The notes under the pieces are model-generated. The model searched no databases. It was given only the letters and a program-made list of their open reading frames with translations, and was not told the DNA's origin. This document shows positions 6,875-11,650 of a stretch of DNA of 12,091 bases, piece after piece (position 1 is the first letter of the stretch; the number at the start of each line of letters is the position of its first letter). The position numbers and the translations under genes were made by a program. The DNA comes from CAIXDB01 sp038327915 (GTDB lineage Bacteria > Patescibacteriota > Minisyncoccia > Phycocordibacterales > DATDWN01), in the NCBI GenBank assembly GCA_038327915.1, contig JBBQLO010000021.1, positions 1-12,091 on the forward strand, read 5' to 3'.

Positions 6875-7147
6875 ATGAATAAAGCATCTATTGTGGACTC
6901 AGTCCATGAAAAACTCGGTGGTACAAAAGTTCAGGCAGAAGAAGTGGTGGACATGATAATTGATTCAATCATTACTACTCTTAAAAAAGGTGGCGAAGTT
7001 TCTATTGCAGGACTTGGTATTTTTTCGACAAAAAATCGAGCAGCCCGCCAAGCACGTAATCCTCGGACAGGTGAAGCTATCTCGGTTCCAGCCATGAAAG
7101 TACCAAAGTTTCGCGCCGCAAAAGGTTTGAAAGACGCGGTTAAATAA
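6875..7147 (+). CDS. HU/IHF-family DNA-binding protein
   Basis: Small nucleoid protein that binds and bends DNA as a dimer. 90 residues, the canonical HU length. The N-terminal helices (MNKASIVDSVHEKLG to about 40) are followed by GLGIFSTKNRAAR (46-58) and the DNA-grasping arm ARNPRTGEAI (60-69) with the intercalating Pro63. The C-terminal helix (PKFRAAKGLKDAVK) is typical. The strong upstream promoter and the following intrinsic terminator suggest a highly expressed single-gene unit. Homodimeric HU is more likely than IHF because no second subunit is present here, but the two cannot be separated from one sequence. Family assignment is secure. Confidence 0.96.
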   Translation: MNKASIVDSVHEKLGGTKVQAEEVVDMIIDSIITTLKKGGEVSIAGLGIFSTKNRAARQARNPRTGEAISVPAMKVPKFRAAKGLKDAVK

Positions 7148-7167
7148 TTTGTTTTTCAAAAAAAAAA

Positions 7168-7195
7168 CAAAAAAACACCTTTAGGTGTTTTTTTG
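7168..7195. terminator. Bidirectional intrinsic terminator between HU and the pilin gene
   Basis: The 5' arm 7168-7180 and 3' arm 7183-7195 pair perfectly (CACCT/AGGTG core flanked by seven A-T pairs and a closing C-G). Read on the plus strand the stem ends in a T7 run. On the minus strand it is followed by another long T tract (complement of the A run at 7158-7167). It can therefore end both the HU transcript and the convergent pilin transcript. Confidence 0.88.
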
Positions 7196-7244
7196 TTTAT
7201 GTCAATACAATAAACTTGAAAAAAGCTTTGTAAGTCCAGTATTT

Positions 7245-7718
7245 CTAAAATCCATCTTTTATACAATAATTACTCCCCCCAAAATTATAGACAGAGCCAG
7301 CATAGTACCAGCCCGAAACATTTTTTTCCAAGCCACATACTACGATTTTTCTCCCACCAGAATAACTGTCGGAATAGGCCGAAATAGCGTATCCTGAACT
7401 GTCTGATGTCCATCCTCCACATCCACTCGAACAATACGTGAATCCTATATCAGAAATATCTGGAAGTTTGGTCGTTGAACCCGCACACACAGCGGAACCA
7501 GCAACAGCGGTGGTGTCCAAGGTTGTTCTTTGATCAAAGCAAAGATACGCAGCTTGATTTAAAGCAATCATTGTTTGAGTTATTTTAGCTAATTTTCCTT
7601 TTGTCCGAGCACTATTAAGGTTCGCAAGGACAACTGATGAAAGGAGCCCAATAATTGAAATGACCACCAGAAGTTCTATTAATGTAAACCCGTGACTATT
7701 TTCTCTGACTTTTTTCAT
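7245..7718 (-). CDS. Type IV pilin-like protein with prepilin methylation motif
   Basis: 157 residues. A short basic leader ends in HG10, followed by FTLIELLVVISIIGLLSSVVLANLNSAR: the prepilin peptidase site G10/F11, the Glu at mature position 5 (E15) and the hydrophobic N-terminal helix. The C-terminal globular part holds six cysteines (60, 78, 96, 100, 128, 152), an even number that would allow three disulfides outside the cell. It ends in GGSNYCIKDGF. It lies 6 bases downstream of the small membrane protein gene and is read from the same promoter. Probable roles are attachment, motility or DNA uptake; no assembly ATPase, platform or prepilin peptidase gene is in the window. Major and minor pilin cannot be told apart here. 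Confidence 0.92.
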   Translation of the reverse strand: MKKVRENSHGFTLIELLVVISIIGLLSSVVLANLNSARTKGKLAKITQTMIALNQAAYLCFDQRTTLDTTAVAGSAVCAGSTTKLPDISDIGFTYCSSGCGGWTSDSSGYAISAYSDSYSGGRKIVVCGLEKNVSGWYYAGSVYNFGGSNYCIKDGF

Positions 7719-7724
7719 TTATTT

Positions 7725-7988
7725 TCATTTATATACACTGTTTTGTTGCATCTTTTGCATAGCGTTTTTATCGATAGGAATAGGTTTGCCAGATGATTCT
7801 GAAGAACGGGTAAGAACAAAAATAGACATAGCGAGAGATATAAGTCCAATACTGATGAGTGTCACATTCACATATTGTTCTGGTACGCCTAATTTTTCTA
7901 CAAATCTAACTATCACAGATTTTATTTCTGTGTATCTCGTTGATTTGTATGAATCAAGATTCTCTTCGTCAAATTCTACTTGGCCCAT
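7725..7988 (-). CDS. Small membrane protein co-transcribed with the pilin
   Basis: 87 residues from ATG 7988, chosen because a TATCAT hexamer lies 7 bases upstream; a TTG at 8030 would add 14 residues and overlap the methyltransferase stop. An acidic N-terminus (MGQVEFDEENLDSYKS) and a short amphipathic stretch (21-37) lead into one membrane helix (about 40-59, YVNVTLISIGLISLAMSIFVL). A polar tail follows. Its stop is 6 bases before the pilin start, so the two form an operon. This suggests a role linked to the pilus, but the family is not one I can name and the function is open. Confidence 0.75.
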   Translation of the reverse strand: MGQVEFDEENLDSYKSTRYTEIKSVIVRFVEKLGVPEQYVNVTLISIGLISLAMSIFVLTRSSESSGKPIPIDKNAMQKMQQNSVYK

Positions 7989-7995
7989 GTATTCA

Positions 7996-8024
7996 ATGAT
8001 ATACTTTTTTTGTAGTACATGCAA
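7996..8024 (-). promoter_or_regulatory. Promoter of the membrane-protein/pilin pair
   Basis: On the minus strand TTGCAT (8019-8024), a 17-base spacer and TATCAT (7996-8001) are followed after 7 bases by the ATG at 7988. The -35 begins just after the methyltransferase stop, so the pilin pair can be expressed independently of the methyltransferase, from a nearly leaderless mRNA. Confidence 0.65.
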
Positions 8025-8026
8025 AA

Positions 8027-8845
8027 TCAAATCTTTCGAGCAACAATAAGACCATAGACAAAACTACCAGAGGCAAAACCGTTTTTCATAGCTTGGAAGG
8101 ACTGAATAAAATTTACAAATTCCTTACTATTTTTTAAAGCAAGTTTCCACAATGCTTTGTTGCTAATGATTTCGAGAGATATGTCCCACGTTTTAGACGT
8201 CTCTTTGCTTATATCTTCAAAAGAGACAATTTCAAGCCCATTTGATTTTAGTATGGACATGTAGTTGTTCATTGTATGTAGTTCAACGAGCATACCTTTT
8301 TCAATGGGCATAATATGTTTTTTATATTCTTCGACAGACAAGTTTTCTTTTTTAAACCAATCAATAAGTGCAACTGTCCCTTGAGGTTCTAAAAGTTGAC
8401 AGGCTTTTTCAAAGAATTTTTCTTTATTTTTGTAATGTGATATTGACTCAATAGACCAAATAACATCAAATTGTACATTAAAATCTATTTCATCTGCGTC
8501 CATGCATAAAAATTGTGACTCAACATTCGCTTTTACTGCTGCTTTTTTTGCCATTTCGACTTGAACTTTCGATATGGTGATGCCTGTGGTTACAGCATCA
8601 TAATTTTTTGCCAAATATATACTACTTGCACCAAACCCACACCCGACATCTAAGACCTTGCTTTCACGACTTATGTGAGCTGTCTCTGCAAGGTGTTTAG
8701 TTAGTGCAAGTTGAGCAACTTCTTTTGGTTCTTTACCAGTAATCCAATATCCATGATGCAAATGTTCACCCCATAATGCGTAGTAATAGGGGCTTAAAAA
8801 ATCATAGTGTTCAATAATTTTTTCTTTGTTGTTGTAAGCTTTCAT
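8027..8845 (-). CDS. Class I SAM-dependent methyltransferase, tocopherol-methyltransferase-like
   Basis: 272 residues from ATG 8845. An in-frame ATG at 8875 is rejected because the -10 element lies between the two. The Rossmann-fold SAM site is clear: motif I VLDVGCGFG (64-72), then SSIYLAKNYDAVTTGITISKVQ. An N-terminal HLHHGYW (28-34) and the GITxSxxQ block (88-95) match the small-molecule group that includes gamma-tocopherol and glycine/sarcosine methyltransferases. FDVIWSIESISH (126-137) is the post-II/motif III area. The substrate cannot be read from sequence; tocopherol synthesis is not expected in a reduced genome, so another lipid or small molecule is likelier. It lies between tRNA-Gly and the pilin pair on the same strand, and may be a transferred accessory gene. 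Confidence 0.88.
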   Translation of the reverse strand: MKAYNNKEKIIEHYDFLSPYYYALWGEHLHHGYWITGKEPKEVAQLALTKHLAETAHISRESKVLDVGCGFGASSIYLAKNYDAVTTGITISKVQVEMAKKAAVKANVESQFLCMDADEIDFNVQFDVIWSIESISHYKNKEKFFEKACQLLEPQGTVALIDWFKKENLSVEEYKKHIMPIEKGMLVELHTMNNYMSILKSNGLEIVSFEDISKETSKTWDISLEIISNKALWKLALKNSKEFVNFIQSFQAMKNGFASGSFVYGLIVARKI

Positions 8846-8851
8846 TTGTAA

Positions 8852-8879
8852 AGTATACACAAAAAAACTGACCACTCAA
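8852..8879 (-). promoter_or_regulatory. Leaderless promoter of the methyltransferase
   Basis: On the minus strand TTGAGT (8874-8879), a 16-base spacer and TATACT (8852-8857) end exactly 6 bases before the ATG at 8845. Transcription start would coincide with the A of the ATG. This fixes the start codon and argues against the upstream ATG at 8875. Confidence 0.65.
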
Positions 8880-8915
8880 ACAGAATCTAAAGATTATCTT
8901 ATATTGTTTATTTTG

Positions 8916-8986
8916 TGCGGGATGGGAGAGTCGGACTCCCTACCACAGTTTGGAAAACTGTTGTTATACCGGTTAACTAATCCCGC
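8916..8986 (-). tRNA. tRNA-Gly (anticodon UCC)
   Basis: Cloverleaf on the minus strand: acceptor GCGGGAT/ATCCCGC (7 pairs), D stem GTTA/TAAC with loop ACCGGTA, anticodon stem ACAGT/ACTGT with loop TTTCCAA (UCC at 34-36), and T stem GGGAG/CTCCC. No CCA is encoded. Two oddities: the T loop is TCCGACT, with C where U55 is expected, and the discriminator is A rather than the U73 usual for bacterial tRNA-Gly. Confidence 0.93.
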
Positions 8987-9009
8987 TCATATACAGTGAA
9001 TTCTTACTC

Positions 9010-9038
9010 ATCGTAGCAAAATAGACTTGTTACTGCAA
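9010..9038 (-). promoter_or_regulatory. Promoter of tRNA-Gly
   Basis: On the minus strand TTGCAG (9033-9038), a 17-base spacer and TACGAT (9010-9015) preceded by TGC give a good extended promoter. The predicted start near 9003 leaves a 16-base 5' leader. It interleaves with the protease promoter on the other strand. Confidence 0.65.
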
Positions 9039-9057
9039 CGAAATAATGTAGTATAGT
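9027..9057 (+). promoter_or_regulatory. Candidate protease promoter
   Basis: TTGTTA (9027-9032), a 19-base spacer and TATAGT (9052-9057). The predicted start near 9064 gives a leader of about ten bases. Its -35 directly abuts the tRNA-Gly -35, so RNA polymerase can hardly occupy both promoters at once. Confidence 0.5.
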
Positions 9058-9073
9058 TTATCATAATGGACCA

Positions 9074-10285
9074 ATGATTGATTTTAAGAAAATACTGGTT
9101 ACAAGTGCTCTTTTGGGACTAGCTATTTTTGTCTCTTTTTTTTACTCGCCTTTTTTTAAAATAGACAAGAAAAACCGCACACACAGTGGCCTTTCTCCAT
9201 CTAATTTAGGAAAAAACACTGCATCTGTCATTCAAGCAGTATCTACACCGATTCATGATATTGCTACGACGACGAGTGAGCAAAAACACCCCCCCAAGCC
9301 TGTAAAAGCCATTCCGATTAAAATACAGAGTTTTATTTCTACGACTACTCCTGATACGTCCTCACAAAATATTTTCTCCAGCTCATCGTCCACATCATCA
9401 ATTTTTAAACCGGCAGTAATCCCTTCCTCTGTTCCCGTTGATGTCTCACTCTTTAATGTTGAAGCACGACCTGCAGTGGTTAATATCCTGTGTACTGCAA
9501 AATCCGCAACTGGTTTGTCCCCTATTACGGGTAGTGGGGTAATTATCGATCCTCGAGGAATTGTGGTCACCAATGCACACATAGCAGAATTTCTCCTCAT
9601 TAAGGATTTTATTCAACCAAATTTTGTCAGTTGTGTGGTGCGGACAAATAATTTTTATCACACTGAGTATTACGCTGAATTGGTATATATTTCACCAATG
9701 TGGGTATTAAATAATAAAGATTTATTAAAACAACAAAATCCTCAAGGTACTGGTGAAAATGATTTTGCTTTTTTAAGGATTACAGGCAGTGTCGACGCAA
9801 CTTCGTTACCCACGGCATTTTCTTACATTGCTCCAAACGTACGAGAAGACATAATTCAGGATGAACCCGTGTTGCTTGTGTCGTACCCCGCGGGTTTTTT
9901 GGGTGGAGATATTATATTCCACGGGGTTGATGAAACAAGTGCCGTTACCACAGTACAAAAGCTATACACTTTTTCCACAAACACCATTGACCTTATTTCA
10001 GTTGCGGGTACCGTAGTGGGTCAAAAAGGATCTTCGGGAGGTGCTGTAATCGACAAAAATGACACACTCATTGGAGTCATTTCCACCGAGTCTGAAGCCA
10101 AAACTACTTCACAACGGGACTTACGAGCAATAACCTTGGGCCACATAAATAGAAGCTTGATAGACCATGAGCACAATTCCCTCTCTGCTTTTCTTTCTCA
10201 GGATTTAGCTGTATATGCACGAAATTTTCAGACCATGGTTGCTCCTGGTTTGTCTCAAATAATTGAAAACGAATTAAAAAAATAA
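9074..10285 (+). CDS. Membrane-anchored trypsin-like (chymotrypsin-fold) serine protease
   Basis: 403 residues. An N-terminal hydrophobic helix (about 7-28), with no obvious cleavage site, acts as a signal anchor. A long Ser/Thr/Pro-rich linker (about 35-120) projects the protease domain outside the membrane. The domain (about 125-365) has the full triad: His169 in VVTNAHIAEF, Asp230 in ENDFAFLRI and Ser321 in GQKGSSGGAV. GSGVIIDPRG (153-162) before the His strand is typical of the HtrA/DegP-like S1C group. No PDZ domain is visible; about 40 C-terminal residues of uncertain fold follow. Likely roles are cell-surface protein quality control or processing. The stop lies 4 bases from the stop of the convergent RNHCP gene, leaving no room for a terminator. 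Confidence 0.9.
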   Translation: MIDFKKILVTSALLGLAIFVSFFYSPFFKIDKKNRTHSGLSPSNLGKNTASVIQAVSTPIHDIATTTSEQKHPPKPVKAIPIKIQSFISTTTPDTSSQNIFSSSSSTSSIFKPAVIPSSVPVDVSLFNVEARPAVVNILCTAKSATGLSPITGSGVIIDPRGIVVTNAHIAEFLLIKDFIQPNFVSCVVRTNNFYHTEYYAELVYISPMWVLNNKDLLKQQNPQGTGENDFAFLRITGSVDATSLPTAFSYIAPNVREDIIQDEPVLLVSYPAGFLGGDIIFHGVDETSAVTTVQKLYTFSTNTIDLISVAGTVVGQKGSSGGAVIDKNDTLIGVISTESEAKTTSQRDLRAITLGHINRSLIDHEHNSLSAFLSQDLAVYARNFQTMVAPGLSQIIENELKK

Positions 10286-10289
10286 AAAA

Positions 10290-10598
10290 TTATCCTGCGA
10301 ATTTTTTAGAATGTTCAGCACTTATTTGGACGAGCATATCAAAATTATCTTCCGATATTGCTTTGTTCGGTCTTTCTAAAGCACAGAGTATGCACATGTG
10401 TATGATAGTGTAGTCCCTATTTTTAATCTCAACTCTGACCGGCTCCATCATTCCCCCACAGGTTTCTTTTCTATCTCCTGGATTTTTGTCTACGTGTTTA
10501 GACCACAAGCATTGTGGACAGTGGTTGGTGTAACCATTTCCGACTACCGCGTAGTCGCATTTTTCACACACAAAATCTTCTTTAGTGCGTTTAAACAT
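10290..10598 (-). CDS. RNHCP-domain zinc-binding protein
   Basis: 102 residues from ATG 10598; earlier in-frame starts would run back into the tRNA-Pro gene. It matches the RNHCP domain family: FVCEKCDYAV, then TNHCPQCLWSKHVDKNPGDR (24-43), then CGGMMEPV and IIHMCILCA. The seven cysteines (11, 14, 27, 30, 47, 69, 72) fall mainly in CxxC pairs, which suggests one or two zinc sites. The name-giving Arg is Thr here (TNHCP). The family's biochemical role is unknown; RNA or nucleic acid binding is plausible but unproven. The gene begins 14 bases after the end of tRNA-Pro on the same strand and may be expressed from the same primary transcript. Confidence 0.87.
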   Translation of the reverse strand: MFKRTKEDFVCEKCDYAVVGNGYTNHCPQCLWSKHVDKNPGDRKETCGGMMEPVRVEIKNRDYTIIHMCILCALERPNKAISEDNFDMLVQISAEHSKKFAG

Positions 10599-10612
10599 AT
10601 AATAAATAATTG

Positions 10613-10683
10613 TCGGGGTGCCGAGAATCGAACTCGGTCCGCCTGATCCCAAATCAGGTATACTACCGGTATACTACACCCCG
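10613..10683 (-). tRNA. tRNA-Pro (anticodon UGG)
   Basis: Cloverleaf on the minus strand: acceptor CGGGGTG/CACCCCG with the C1-G72 pair typical of bacterial tRNA-Pro, discriminator A, D stem GTAT/GTAT (with two G-U pairs), anticodon stem CCTGA/TCAGG with loop TTTGGGA (UGG at 34-36, G37), and a perfect T stem CCGAG/CTCGG with loop TTCGATT. No CCA is encoded. It sits between yraN (82 bases upstream) and the RNHCP gene (14 bases downstream), all on one strand. Confidence 0.97.
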
Positions 10684-10765
10684 TTTATTTTATTTTGGAA
10701 AATACAAAGTAACTCTAGCATAGAAAAATATATTTACCAAAAACTGGTGAAATAAAGTGGGTGCC

Positions 10766-11218
10766 TCAGAGAATGATGTCTTCAAGGACAAAAACTCGTG
10801 AGAGTCTTTTATCCATATCGATATGGATAGTCATCACATCGAATTGCCACTCGACTTTGTCTGAGATGTCTTTCTCAAGTAAATAGGACTGAATTGTGCG
10901 TCCAAGTCGTTTGAGTTTCCATGGGTGCAAGTTATCTTCTACTCGATATTGGTCAGATGTTTCATGAATAACCTTCTTGTTCACCGATTCTAGACTGCGA
11001 GAGATACTTTTTACTTCAACAAAATGTATTTTTTTATGTTTTGTAACAACAATGTCGATTTCTCCCCATTTCTTTAAATAATTTCTATCTGTTACTATGT
11101 AACCCAACTTTTGAAGGTATTTACAAGCACAATCCTCCCCTATTTGACCTACTTTCTGTTTCTCTGTCGGTTCTTTTATAAATTTTTTGTTATACATGAA
11201 ACTGTGTGTCTTAAACAT
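10766..11218 (-). CDS. yraN: YraN/UPF0102 family endonuclease-like protein
   Basis: 150 residues. The fold is the restriction-endonuclease-like UPF0102 family, thought to act on DNA but without a settled role. Motifs: VGQIGEDCACKYLQKLGY (23-40), RNYLKKWGEIDIV (45-57) with the metal-ligand Asp55, and FVEVK (66-70), the E-x-K end of the active site. Later come KLKRLGRTIQSYL and WQFDVMTI. All catalytic-type residues are in place. The region 71-95 (SISRSLESVN onward) appears somewhat longer than in compact homologs. The ATG at 11218 is favoured over ATG 11197 because a perfect TATAAT ends 6 bases before it. It runs away from the candidate origin region. Confidence 0.92.
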   Translation of the reverse strand: MFKTHSFMYNKKFIKEPTEKQKVGQIGEDCACKYLQKLGYIVTDRNYLKKWGEIDIVVTKHKKIHFVEVKSISRSLESVNKKVIHETSDQYRVEDNLHPWKLKRLGRTIQSYLLEKDISDKVEWQFDVMTIHIDMDKRLSRVFVLEDIIL

Positions 11219-11224
11219 ACAGTC

Positions 11225-11230
11225 ATTATA
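11225..11230 (-). promoter_or_regulatory. -10 element of yraN, leaderless arrangement
   Basis: On the minus strand a perfect TATAAT is separated from the yraN ATG by exactly 6 bases (GACTGT). No clear -35 is visible at normal spacing. Transcription would begin at the ATG. Confidence 0.55.
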
Positions 11231-11268
11231 TAAGTTTATTTTGTTTGTTTCATATGTAACTTTAATTC

Positions 11269-11284
11269 CATTTCACGTGAAACA
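11269..11284. promoter_or_regulatory. parS: parS-like ParB binding site
   Basis: CATTTCACGTGAAACA matches the bacterial parS consensus TGTTTCACGTGAAACA at 14 of 16 positions; only the first two bases differ. The core TTTCACGTGAAA is a perfect 12-base palindrome. It sits in a gene-free stretch. A degenerate relative, TGTTTCATATGTAACT (12 of 16), lies about 20 bases away at 11246-11261. The parA and parB genes are not in the window. Confidence 0.65.
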
Positions 11285-11412
11285 TATGCAATTTTGTAAT
11301 AAAAACAGACATTTTAGGGACATGTCTCTGTGATAAAGTTGTTGTTTGTAGGCTTAAAATGTAAATAGACATCAATAGTATTTAATTTTTTGGTTTTCTC
11401 AAAGACTGTCTT

Positions 11413-11451
11413 TAATACACATATCCCCAGACTTATCCCCAATTATACACA
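11413..11451. other. DnaA-box-like cluster (candidate oriC core)
   Basis: Four 9-mers in one orientation: TAATACACA (11413-11421, one mismatch to TTATNCACA), ATATCCCCA (11421-11429, two mismatches to TTATCCACA), TTATCCCCA (11433-11441, one mismatch) and TTATACACA (11443-11451, exact TTATNCACA). Their starts are 8, 12 and 10 bases apart, close to helical phasing. An AT-rich stretch (about 11452-11490) that could serve as an unwinding element follows. The flanking genes yraN and tRNA-Arg are transcribed away from it. Confidence 0.55.
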
Positions 11452-11473
11452 TTTATAAAACTCAATAATATGT

Positions 11474-11503
11474 TTTACATATTTTCTAGAGTAGCGTAGT
11501 ATT
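11474..11503 (+). promoter_or_regulatory. Candidate tRNA-Arg promoter
   Basis: TTTACA (11474-11479), an 18-base spacer and TAGTAT (11498-11503); the shifted hexamer TATTAT (11500-11505) is an alternative -10. Transcription would start close to the mature 5' end of the tRNA. It overlaps the AT-rich flank of the DnaA-box cluster. Confidence 0.4.
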
Positions 11504-11511
11504 ATCTTCAT

Positions 11512-11583
11512 GCACCCGTAGCTCAACGGATAGAGTACCGGTCTTCGGAACCGTGGATGTGGGTTCGATTCCTGCCGGGCGCA
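11512..11583 (+). tRNA. tRNA-Arg (anticodon UCG), with several non-canonical pairs
   Basis: Cloverleaf: acceptor GCACCCG/CGGGCGC, D stem GCTC/GAGT, anticodon stem CCGGT/ACCGT with loop CTTCGGA (UCG at 34-36), and T stem GTGGG/CCTGC with canonical loop TTCGATT. The discriminator is A and no CCA is encoded. Deviations: an A-C mismatch at acceptor pair 3-70, a C-U mismatch at 27-43, and U-G and G-U pairs in the T stem. The overall fold and D and T loops are intact, so it is probably functional. Confidence 0.9.
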
Positions 11584-11591
11584 CATGAGAA

Positions 11592-11617
11592 AAAAATATG
11601 AATTTATTCATATTTTT
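11592..11617 (+). terminator. AT-rich hairpin after tRNA-Arg
   Basis: Arms 11592-11602 and 11607-11617 form 11 pairs (AAAAATATGAA with TTCATATTTTT) around the loop TTTA, 8 bases after the tRNA discriminator. The 3' arm supplies a T5 run. With only one G-C pair it is a weak terminator, and could also be a processing or attenuation signal before the cca gene. Confidence 0.5.
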
Positions 11618-11650
11618 CGATACATGTACATGATCTAAAAATCACTATAT

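Noticed and set aside
10599..10652. Longer N-terminus of the RNHCP protein
   Set aside because: The extra 18 codons run into the tRNA-Pro gene and show no family similarity; the ATG at 10598 gives the standard domain start.
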